From contig JBFYSV010000229.1 in assembly GCA_041301185.1 (NCBI GenBank), positions 1 through 8,006 of the forward strand: 8,006 nt of DNA, given 5' to 3'. The notes under the pieces were generated by a model that worked only from the letters and a program-made list of their open reading frames with translations, searched no databases and was not told the origin of the DNA. Numbering within the stretch: position 1 is the first letter of the stretch; each line of letters opens with the position of its first letter. This stretch comes from JAQBDA01 sp041301185 (GTDB taxonomy: Bacteria; Chloroflexota; Anaerolineae; Anaerolineales; UBA4823). Below are positions 1-4,674 of this stretch, piece by piece. A program made the translations under genes and the position numbers.

Positions 1-115
1 CCACCGGCAGCTTGCCGAACTCATCGCCCATCGGTTAGAATATATCGAGCTATCGTCGCATCCGGATTTTACGAACGAGTTCTCCCACCGGCTGTTCTTC
101 CCGGTAGAAAGTTAA
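1..115 (+). CDS. C-terminal end of a putative DUF4445/ASKHA corrinoid-activation protein (partial)
   Basis: The frame beginning at base 2 is open from the window edge to TAA at 113-115 and gives 37 residues. The readable tail is LEYIELSSHPDF, then an acidic/aromatic stretch ending in LFFPVES. A 'YIELS.xPxF...F...FFP' ending is what I associate with DUF4445/ASKHA-domain proteins (RamA/RACo type), which use ATP to reduce Co(II) corrinoid proteins back to Co(I). The next gene on the same strand is a corrinoid protein, which supports the reading. The catalytic ATPase and Fe-S regions lie outside the window, so the family call rests on a short tail plus context. An unrelated protein ending in a similar helix cannot be excluded. 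Confidence 0.5.
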   Translation, partial: HRQLAELIAHRLEYIELSSHPDFTNEFSHRLFFPVES

Positions 116-120
116 GTAAA

Positions 121-322
121 TTCACCACAGAGACACAGAGAACACAGAGAAAACCTTATATTTCACCGCAGAGACGCAGAGAGCGCAGAGAAGAGCAAAT
201 ATTAGCACCGCGGAGACGCAGAGAGCGCGGAGAAAAACAAAAAGCGATATTCACCACAGAGTACACTGAGCACACAGAGGATATTAAAATAACTTCGGGT
301 TCTCTGTGCTCTCTGTGGTGCA
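121..322. repeat. CACAGAG-type interspersed repeat cluster (four direct copies, one inverted)
   Basis: The spacer between the activator-like gene and the corrinoid gene is filled with degenerate copies of one unit, roughly TTCACCACAGAGACACAGAG followed by a further CACAGAG. Copies start near 121 (A-rich form), 162 (CGCAGAG form), 205 (CGCGGAG form) and 250 (CACTGAG form). A fifth copy lies in reverse orientation at about 299-322, reading CTCTGTGCTCTCTGTGGTG. The last direct copy and the inverted copy can pair into an imperfect hairpin that ends about 10 bases before the Shine-Dalgarno of the corrinoid gene. Copies differ by correlated A/G changes, so they have diverged. The gaps between copies are short and unequal, and no open frame of interest crosses them. 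Confidence 0.85.
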
Positions 323-339
323 AAAAAAAAGGAGCTTAT

Positions 340-984
340 ATGCAAAACGAAATTCTGGCAAAGTTAACCCAATCCCTGGTGGACGGCGACCCGGATGCCT
401 GCGTGGAGCTGACCCAAGAAGCGCTGGCGGGCGGTGTCGAGCCGATGGCGATCATCCGCCAGGGGCTGATGCCCGGCATGAACGTGGTCGGTGAGAAATT
501 CGGCAGCGGCGAGTATTTCCTGCCCGACCTGATCATCGCCGCCGACGGGATGCAGCAGGCAATGGCTCTGCTGGAGCCGGAGCTGCGCCTCCGCCAGCAG
601 ACGGTTGAGTCGGCGGGCACGATGGTCATCGGCACGGTCAAGGGCGATATCCACGAGATCGGCAAGTCGCTGGTGGGCACCATGCTGTCTGCCAACGGCT
701 TCAAAGTCCATGACCTGGGCGTGGATGTACCCACCGAGAAATTTGTTGCCACGGTGCGCGAGACCGGCGCCAATCTGGTGGGGCTTTCGGCGCTGCTGAC
801 CACCACCATGACGGTCCAGAAGCAGGTTATCGATGCCCTCAGCCAGGCGGGTTTGCGTGGCCAGGTGAAAGTAATGGTAGGCGGGGCGCCTGTTACCCGC
901 TCGTGGGCAGAAGAGATCGGCGCGGATGGCTACGCCGAAGACGCCATGAGCGCCGTGACGATGGCGCGCCAATTGGTGGCTTAG
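340..984 (+). CDS. Corrinoid (cobalamin-binding) protein of a methyltransferase system, MtbC/MtaC type
   Basis: This 214-residue protein has the two-part build of methyltransferase corrinoid subunits. The N-terminal helical cap is about residues 1-88, with GLMPGMNVVGEKFGSGEYFL at 42-61. The B12-binding Rossmann-like domain is about 92-214. The lower-ligand motif D-x-H-x-x-G is present as GDIHEIG (Asp103, His105, Gly108), followed by SALLTTTM (150-157) and GGAPV (181-185), the other conserved corrinoid-contact loops, and GADGYAEDA near the end. Full-length relatives are usually about 210-220 residues, so it is complete. GGAG at 331-334 sits five bases before the ATG. Such proteins carry a methyl group on cobalt between a substrate methyltransferase and a second, tetrahydrofolate- or CoM-type methyltransferase. 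The substrate (methylamine, betaine, methoxy-aromatic or methanol) cannot be told from this subunit. Confidence 0.93.
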   Translation: MQNEILAKLTQSLVDGDPDACVELTQEALAGGVEPMAIIRQGLMPGMNVVGEKFGSGEYFLPDLIIAADGMQQAMALLEPELRLRQQTVESAGTMVIGTVKGDIHEIGKSLVGTMLSANGFKVHDLGVDVPTEKFVATVRETGANLVGLSALLTTTMTVQKQVIDALSQAGLRGQVKVMVGGAPVTRSWAEEIGADGYAEDAMSAVTMARQLVA

Positions 985-1002
985 TCCCGAAAGGGGGGAA
1001 AG

Positions 1003-1992
1003 ATGAACAAGGTCCGTTGGGGCTTGCTCTCGACTGCCCGCATAAACCGCCGGTTGATCCCGGCGATCCGCGCTTCGCGGCGGGGGGTGGTGGCGGCTGT
1101 TGCCAGCCGGGATGAAGCCCGCTCCAAAGCCTACGCCGCCGAGTGGGAGATACCTAAATATTTCGGCAGCTATGAGGCCATGCTGGATTCGGGCGAGATC
1201 GACGCAGTCTACATCGGCTTGCCCAACCACCTGCACGCCGAGTGGAGCCTCCGCGCCCTGGGGGCAGGCGTGAATGTGCTGTGCGAGAAACCGTTTGCCA
1301 TCACCTTGGAGCAGGTGGATGCCATGATCGCCCTCAGCCGCCAGAGCGGCAAAGCCCTGGCAGAAGGCTTCATGTACCGCCACCACCCGCAGACCAAACT
1401 CGTCGGCGAGTGGGTAGGCAACGGTCGCCTGGGGGAGATCGTCATGGTGCGGGGTGTGTTCACCTTCAAGCTGGACGACCCGGGCAACGTGCGCCTGGTG
1501 CCGGAGTGGGGCGGGGGGGCGCTGTGGGATGTGGGCGTCTACCCGGTCAGCTTTGCCCAGTACGTGTTCGGCGGTCCGCCGCAGCGCGTCTCGGCAGTGC
1601 AGACTTTGGCGCCGAGCGGCGTGGACGATAGCTTTGCCGGGCACATGTCCTACCCGGATGGCAAGATCGCCCAGCTCGCTTGCTCGTTCCGCTCGCCGTG
1701 GTATGCCTATGCGGAAGTGCTCGGCACCGAAGGGCGCTTGCTGCTCGACCGCCCCTTCAGCGGGATGGATGACGGGCGCAAGCACCTGTATTACTTCGAT
1801 AAAGAGGGCAAGGCGACTTCGATCTACGTGCCGCGCCAGGAGCTGTTCGTCGGCGAGATCCGGGATATGCACGCCGCCATCCTGGAGGGCAAGCCCAATT
1901 ATGTAAGCCTGGAAGAAACCCGCGACCACGTGCGCACCGTGCTGGCACTGTACGAAGCGGCGCAGACGCAAACAGAGGTAGATCTAAAATAA
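1003..1992 (+). CDS. Gfo/Idh/MocA family NAD(P)-dependent oxidoreductase
   Basis: The 329 residues match the usual size of this family. An N-terminal Rossmann domain (about 1-122) begins RWGLLSTARINR, where the dinucleotide loop is LSTAR rather than a classic GxGxxG. Next come DAVYIGLPNHLHAEW (67-81) and the hallmark CEKPFAIT (94-101), with catalytic-type Lys96. The C-terminal sheet domain contains EGFMYRHHPQ (121-130) and GGALWDVGVYPVS (171-183), the Asp176/Tyr180 region of the active site. This pattern is closest to the dihydrodiol/D-xylose dehydrogenase-like branch, so a sugar or related polyol is a plausible substrate, but specificity is not readable. The start follows the corrinoid gene stop by 18 bases and has AGGGGGG at 992-998, so the two are probably cotranscribed. 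A link to demethylation of a methylated sugar or aromatic is speculation. Confidence 0.93.
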   Translation: MNKVRWGLLSTARINRRLIPAIRASRRGVVAAVASRDEARSKAYAAEWEIPKYFGSYEAMLDSGEIDAVYIGLPNHLHAEWSLRALGAGVNVLCEKPFAITLEQVDAMIALSRQSGKALAEGFMYRHHPQTKLVGEWVGNGRLGEIVMVRGVFTFKLDDPGNVRLVPEWGGGALWDVGVYPVSFAQYVFGGPPQRVSAVQTLAPSGVDDSFAGHMSYPDGKIAQLACSFRSPWYAYAEVLGTEGRLLLDRPFSGMDDGRKHLYYFDKEGKATSIYVPRQELFVGEIRDMHAAILEGKPNYVSLEETRDHVRTVLALYEAAQTQTEVDLK

Positions 1993-1995
1993 AAA

Positions 1996-2054
1996 CAAGG
2001 ATTTCTCGTCACTTCGCTCCTCGAAATGACATCTTGCTTGTGAGAAATTCCTTG
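1996..2054. repeat. Interspersed palindromic repeat between convergent genes, possible bidirectional terminator
   Basis: An outer inverted repeat pairs CAAGGATTTCTCGTCAC (1996-2012) with GTGAGAAATTCCTTG (2040-2054), with small bulges. Inside it, GTCACTTCG (2008-2016) pairs with CGAAATGAC (2022-2030) with one mismatch around a five-base loop. Read on the minus strand, the inner part encodes CHFEERSDEKS. I recognise that peptide as the false translation of a repeat seen in many bacterial genomes. The element fills the gap between the Gfo/Idh stop at 1992 and the HAD stop at 2055. No good T-run follows in either direction, so termination is possible but not shown. Confidence 0.7.
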
Positions 2055-2747
2055 TCACGCACTCAAGATAAATAGCTCGTCCACCGGCACCTGGTCCAGG
2101 TTCTCCACGGTGTGGTCCACGCCTTCGATCTGCGCCAGGCGCGGGATCTCGCTTTTTGGCCCGAGTGCGATGATAAAGCCAATCCCCGCTGCCCGGGCAG
2201 AGTGGATGCCGTGCGAGGTATCTTCCACCACCGCGCATTGCTCCGGGGGCAGCCCCAGGTTGCCGGCAGCCCGCAAGTACGGGTCGGGGGCGGGCTTGGT
2301 CCGCAGGCGGTCGTCGTCGTAGACCAGGGTATCGAAGTTGAACCAGTTATCCAGGTGCAGGTACAGGAAATAGAAGAGCATGTTTTCCTTGCCGGCTGAA
2401 GTAGCGATGGTGCGCAGCACGTTGTGCGCCCGCAGCCAATCGAGCAGCGTTGCCGCTCCGGGCGAGAGCCGGAAAGCCTCGCCTTGCTCCAGGCACAGGT
2501 TGCGGTAGATCGTCTCCTTGTGGTCGTTGTGCATTTCCAGCGTCCGCCCCTTGAAACTCTTTCCGGTCAGGTAGTGCAGGATATAGCGGTTATCGCGCCC
2601 CAGAACCTGCTGCTCAATTTCCTGTTGGGAGAGATGGCGGCCGCGGATGATCTCGGCGTAACGGCTCCACGATTCTACCTGCAGTGGGGTATCCCACCAC
2701 AGCACGCCGTTGAAATCGAAGATGATGCCTTTTAATCCTCTTGCCAT
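2055..2747 (-). CDS. HAD-superfamily hydrolase (beta-phosphoglucomutase/phosphatase-like)
   Basis: The 230-residue protein shows all four HAD motifs. Motif I is IIFDFNGVL with nucleophile Asp11, motif II is ATSAG (Thr116/Ser117), motif III is Lys151 in RTKPAPDPYL, and motif IV is VVEDTSHGIHSARAAG with Glu175/Asp176. A helical cap lies between motifs I and II (about 17-95), as in subfamily IA enzymes such as beta-phosphoglucomutases and phosphoglycolate-type phosphatases. The second acidic residue of motif I (Asp+2, the usual general acid/base) is Asn13. Some HAD branches tolerate this, but it may change the chemistry. The reading is unambiguous at the DNA level (codon AAC). The gene has its own promoter at 2786-2814 and converges on the Gfo/Idh gene with 62 bases between stops. 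The substrate is unknown. Confidence 0.9.
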   Translation of the reverse strand: MARGLKGIIFDFNGVLWWDTPLQVESWSRYAEIIRGRHLSQQEIEQQVLGRDNRYILHYLTGKSFKGRTLEMHNDHKETIYRNLCLEQGEAFRLSPGAATLLDWLRAHNVLRTIATSAGKENMLFYFLYLHLDNWFNFDTLVYDDDRLRTKPAPDPYLRAAGNLGLPPEQCAVVEDTSHGIHSARAAGIGFIIALGPKSEIPRLAQIEGVDHTVENLDQVPVDELFILSA

Positions 2748-2785
2748 TCTCTCGTCCGTTTATTTTATCGGCTTAATCCATTCTC

Positions 2786-2814
2786 AGTATAGCATTCGAC
2801 TCGGAAACTGGCAA
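2786..2814 (-). promoter_or_regulatory. Sigma70-type promoter for the HAD gene
   Basis: On the minus strand TTGCCA (2809-2814) and TATACT (2786-2791) are separated by exactly 17 bases. A start near 2779 would leave a leader of about 30 bases before the ATG at 2747. The gap to the upstream DUF4870 gene (154 bases) is large enough for independent transcription. Confidence 0.55.
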
Positions 2815-2901
2815 GCCGGGCGCCTCGCTCCCTGAGGGGAACGGAGGGAAGTAGAATGGAACTCATTGACTACGGGCTAACGCCTTTCGCTCCGGGATGT
2901 G

Positions 2902-3390
2902 TCAAGAGACGCCTCCCGCCGCAGGCTGCCCTGCCAGCATGAAGCGTTCGACCCGCTTGCCGATGATCGCATAGCGAAACGGCTTGCCTTGAAATGCCAG
3001 GATCGCCCCGATCACGCCATAAATAATGAAAGCAATCCCAAAGACAAAGATCACCCCGAACATCAGGAATGGTAACACGCTGATCAGGATCGCCAGGAAA
3101 TCGCTCGATTGGGAGATTGGGGCGGCTTCGGTTACAAACAGGCTCAAGAATGTGCCGAAGAAGGAGCACATATAGCAACCCATGCCCAGGAACCAGGCGA
3201 TGATCATCGTCAATTGGTATGCCACAGCCTGCAAAGATTGGAATGCCACGTATTGCGATTTTTCTTTTTGGGTGATCCAGATGACGATCGGGGCGATGAC
3301 CCCTATCAATGGCAAAAGGGCAGAGATGTGCGAGAGGGCTGCCATCACGCGCTCATCGGGGGTGGGGTTCAGGTGATCCAAATCGGTCAT
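2902..3390 (-). CDS. DUF4870 domain-containing small membrane protein
   Basis: Starting at the ATG at 3388-3390 gives 162 residues. The DUF4870 pattern is clear: PDERVMAALSHISALLPLIG, then IAPIVIWITQKEKSQYVAFQ and a second hydrophobic block. Hydrophobic segments lie at about 18-40, 56-86 and 98-132; the last is long enough for two passes. A short basic, cytosolic-looking tail follows from about 135 (GKPFRYAIIGKRVERF). A GTG at 3397-3399 in the same frame would add three residues. However, AGGAG (3399-3403 on the minus strand) overlaps that GTG and is eight bases from the ATG, so I chose the ATG. The family has no established biochemical role. The HAD gene lies downstream on the same strand but has its own promoter, so a functional link is not implied. 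Two cysteines (72, 75) lie in the second hydrophobic block. Confidence 0.88.
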   Translation of the reverse strand: MTDLDHLNPTPDERVMAALSHISALLPLIGVIAPIVIWITQKEKSQYVAFQSLQAVAYQLTMIIAWFLGMGCYMCSFFGTFLSLFVTEAAPISQSSDFLAILISVLPFLMFGVIFVFGIAFIIYGVIGAILAFQGKPFRYAIIGKRVERFMLAGQPAAGGVS

Positions 3391-3457
3391 CGCTGGCACT
3401 CCTCAGGGTTTCACCGGGATAAAGCTTGCGTCATGCCGCTCAGTAGAAAGGGTATTG

Positions 3458-3494
3458 GGGGTGTTTGGGTGGGCATAGCTCGCCCAAACACCCC
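3458..3494. repeat. Inverted repeat, 12-base-pair perfect stem
   Basis: GGGGTGTTTGGG (3458-3469) is the exact reverse complement of CCCAAACACCCC (3483-3494), with a 13-base loop. It lies upstream of both flanking genes and lacks a T-run, so it does not look like a terminator. It would fall inside the DUF4870 leader if the TATAAT near 3524 is used. Confidence 0.85.
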
Positions 3495-3567
3495 ATCAAC
3501 CCACCAACTGCGTAAGTCCTATAATTATAACAAAAGGAGTCTGCCTGCCCCGGCGAGTTCGGCGTTA

Positions 3568-3602
3568 AAGGACTGGCAGTGCTGCCAGCACTGCCAGTCC
3601 TT
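3568..3602. repeat. Perfect 35-base palindrome (16-bp arms, 3-base centre)
   Basis: AAGGACTGGCAGTGCT (3568-3583) and its exact reverse complement (3587-3602) flank the triplet GCC. No mismatch occurs over 16 pairs. No T-run follows on either strand: downstream on plus is GAGCATG, and downstream on minus is AACGCCG. It may be a repeat element, a protein-binding site or a hairpin; the sequence does not decide. Confidence 0.9.
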
Positions 3603-3608
3603 GAGCAT

Positions 3609-3646
3609 GTAAGGTGGCATCTATGCCGCCGAGAACGGCAGGATTC
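3609..3646. repeat. Interspersed palindromic repeat, copy 1 (truncated)
   Basis: It reads GTAAGGTGGCAT, CT, ATGCCGCCGAG and continues to CGGCAGGATTC. The first part forms an eight-pair stem (3613-3620 with 3623-3630, one G-T pair). The same order of blocks occurs at 7815-7868 in a more complete form. This copy lacks the right-hand half, which would close the second hairpin. Confidence 0.75.
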
Positions 3647-3683
3647 TTTTGCGCCGATCGCCAGCCAGGAGCGTGAAATCTGG

Positions 3684-3712
3684 TTGACTCTGGAATATTT
3701 CTCCTGTATAGT
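3684..3712 (+). promoter_or_regulatory. Near-consensus sigma70-type promoter
   Basis: TTGACT (3684-3689) and TATAGT (3707-3712) are separated by exactly 17 bases, making this the best-matching promoter in the window. The start would be near 3719, giving a leader of about 130 bases before the ATG at 3849. A second TATAGG overlaps at 3712-3717. Confidence 0.7.
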
Positions 3713-3718
3713 ATAGGT

Positions 3719-3818
3719 AGCACCGCAGATCGTTGCAGTGGCAGAGCGCATCAGAGATATTGGGTTGCGCTGCCGTATCTTCATGCCGTTGACCGCACGT
3801 CAGCGGCGTCTATTTTTT
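3719..3818 (+). ncRNA. Candidate structured leader or short RNA between promoter and terminator-like hairpin
   Basis: A transcript from the promoter at 3684-3712 would contain a first hairpin and then a terminator-like hairpin ending in U residues. In the first, GGCAG-AG-CGCA (3740-3750) pairs with TGCGCTGCC (3766-3774) with a two-base bulge, and AGATA (3755-3759) can alternatively pair with TATCT (3776-3780). If termination is efficient, the product is about 100 nt. If it is conditional, this is an attenuator for the gene at 3849. A weak alternative stem, GGCGT (3805-3809) with ACGCC (3820-3824), overlaps the right arm of the terminator and could compete with it. I do not recognise a known riboswitch or sRNA class. 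Confidence 0.35.
3785..3818 (+). terminator. Intrinsic-terminator-like hairpin in the leader of the PDZ/SnoaL gene
   Basis: GCCGTTGAC (3785-3793) pairs with GTCAGCGGC (3799-3807), nine pairs including one G-U, around a five-base loop. Shortly afterwards comes TCTATTTTTT (3809-3818). The position, downstream of a strong promoter and about 30 bases before the start codon, is unusual for a simple gene-end terminator. Confidence 0.5.
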
Positions 3819-3848
3819 AACGCCAGGGAGCGAAAAAGGAGATGAGCA

Positions 3849-4514
3849 ATGGAAGACCAGAACATCCGGATTGTCAAAGGGTGCATAGAGCAGATCATCA
3901 ATGCCAAACAGCTTGACCGCATTTACGAATATTACAGCCCTGATTGTGTTTTCCATACACCGCCATACGTGGGAATGGGTATCTTCCCGGATGATACATC
4001 TGGTGAGAAAGTGGTTATTAAACAAGTGGCTAAAAAAAGCCCTGCCGCAGGGGTATTACAGATCGGAGACGAGTTGCTGAGTGCGTCAGACGCAACCAGC
4101 TCCTGGCAGGGCTACAAGCAGCTGCGCAGCGGGCTGTGGGGGCAAGGCCGGATTGGAACACCGGTGAATGTCACCCTTTTGCGAAACGGGCAGGTACTTG
4201 AGGTCACTGTGACCCGCGGCCGGGTGGAGGGTTTTGATAGCATCCTCCAAGATGTTATTGACATCTGGAAGCATTTCTTGCTGGAAGAGATGCCCGATCT
4301 GAAAGAAGATATCCAAAAGCTCCTTGCTTCAGGAGATTTGGTGGCATACTTCGCCAATAATAGCGGCACCAGCAGTATCTATCACCAGTCTGCCGTCTGG
4401 TCTGAATGCAATATCTTGCGCCTGGAGAACAGCAAGATTGTCGAGTGGTGGGGCGTAGAGGATACGATCAGCCAGTGGCGCCAGTTCGGCTTCCAGATTG
4501 CCGAGCCAGGATAG
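3849..4514 (+). CDS. SnoaL/ester-cyclase-like (NTF2-fold) protein with an inserted PDZ domain
   Basis: The 221-residue protein reads as three blocks. Residues 1-48 look like the first helices of a SnoaL/ester-cyclase fold (IVKGCIEQIINAKQLDRIYE, then CVFHTPPYVGMG). Residues about 52-126 read as a PDZ domain: VVIKQVAKKSPAAGVLQIGD, ELLSASD, then VNVTLLRNGQVLEVTVTRG. Residues about 127-221 return to the SnoaL pattern: EGFDSILQDV, MPDLKEDIQKLLASGDLVAY, then ILRLENSKIVEWWGVED. Removing the PDZ block leaves about 143 residues, the size of one ordinary SnoaL-like domain. The frame is continuous, so this looks like a domain insertion, not a frameshift. The usual GTH turn after GDxVA is GTS here (173-175), so a catalytic or ligand His may be missing. 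No signal peptide is visible, so it is probably cytosolic. AAGGAG at 3836-3841 lies seven bases before the ATG. Enzyme or binding activity is unknown. Confidence 0.85.
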   Translation: MEDQNIRIVKGCIEQIINAKQLDRIYEYYSPDCVFHTPPYVGMGIFPDDTSGEKVVIKQVAKKSPAAGVLQIGDELLSASDATSSWQGYKQLRSGLWGQGRIGTPVNVTLLRNGQVLEVTVTRGRVEGFDSILQDVIDIWKHFLLEEMPDLKEDIQKLLASGDLVAYFANNSGTSSIYHQSAVWSECNILRLENSKIVEWWGVEDTISQWRQFGFQIAEPG

Positions 4515-4553
4515 GTAAGCCGGGAGGTCTTTCCGCCCAGGCGAACATTGAGA

Positions 4554-4585
4554 ACCCGGGGCGGACACGATGGTCCGCCCCGGGT
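4554..4585. terminator. 13-bp perfect hairpin between convergent genes, possible bidirectional terminator or repeat
   Basis: ACCCGGGGCGGAC (4554-4566) and GTCCGCCCCGGGT (4573-4585) are exact reverse complements around a six-base loop. It starts 39 bases after the PDZ/SnoaL stop and lies 89 bases beyond the lipoprotein stop. No strong T-run follows on plus (CGTTACTG), and only TTCTCAATGTT follows on minus. GGGGCGGAC palindromes of this kind also occur as interspersed repeats in GC-rich genomes, so a repeat identity is equally possible. Confidence 0.5.
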
Positions 4586-4593
4586 CGTTACTG

Positions 4594-4634
4594 TGGTGGG
4601 CTTCCGGGATACTCCCGCTCGAGATCTCCCACCA
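4594..4634. repeat. Second inverted repeat in the convergent spacer
   Basis: TGGTGGG (4594-4600) pairs with CCCACCA (4628-4634), and inside it CGGGA (4605-4609) pairs with TCCCG (4613-4617). It lies about 40 bases past the lipoprotein stop and may help stop that transcript, although no U-tract is present. Nothing else is visible in the rest of the 4515-4674 spacer. Confidence 0.45.
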
Positions 4635-4674
4635 AGCTACCTTACGGCGTTGGTGTAGCGACCCATCGCAAGGC

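Larger units (their letters stand above)
3391..3848. other. Divergent intergenic region with palindromes and promoters
   Basis: This 458-base gap separates the leftward DUF4870 gene from the rightward PDZ/SnoaL gene and holds no convincing coding sequence. It contains a hairpin at 3458-3494, a perfect palindrome at 3568-3602, a repeat copy at 3609-3646, a plus-strand promoter at 3684-3712 and a terminator-like hairpin ending at 3818. A TATAATTATA stretch at 3520-3529 offers a perfect -10 hexamer in both directions. It could serve the DUF4870 gene with a leader of about 125 bases, but neither direction has a good -35. Confidence 0.7.

Noticed and set aside
121..322. CRISPR-like array
   Set aside because: Units are degenerate, spacers are very short and unequal, one copy is inverted, and no cas gene is present.
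364..1971. A 535-codon open frame on the minus strand across the corrinoid and Gfo/Idh genes
   Set aside because: It is antisense to two genes with clear family motifs. Its own translation is rich in His/Arg/Ala with no recognisable domain, which is typical of a GC-rich shadow frame.
3397..3399. GTG start for the DUF4870 gene
   Set aside because: It overlaps the AGGAG ribosome site, which is well placed for the ATG nine bases downstream.
3568..3602. Intrinsic terminator
   Set aside because: There is no T-run on either strand and both neighbouring genes point away from the site.
3109..3612. A 167-codon plus-strand frame crossing the DUF4870 gene and the spacer
   Set aside because: It is antisense to a recognised membrane protein and continues through two palindromes, so it is not a believable gene.
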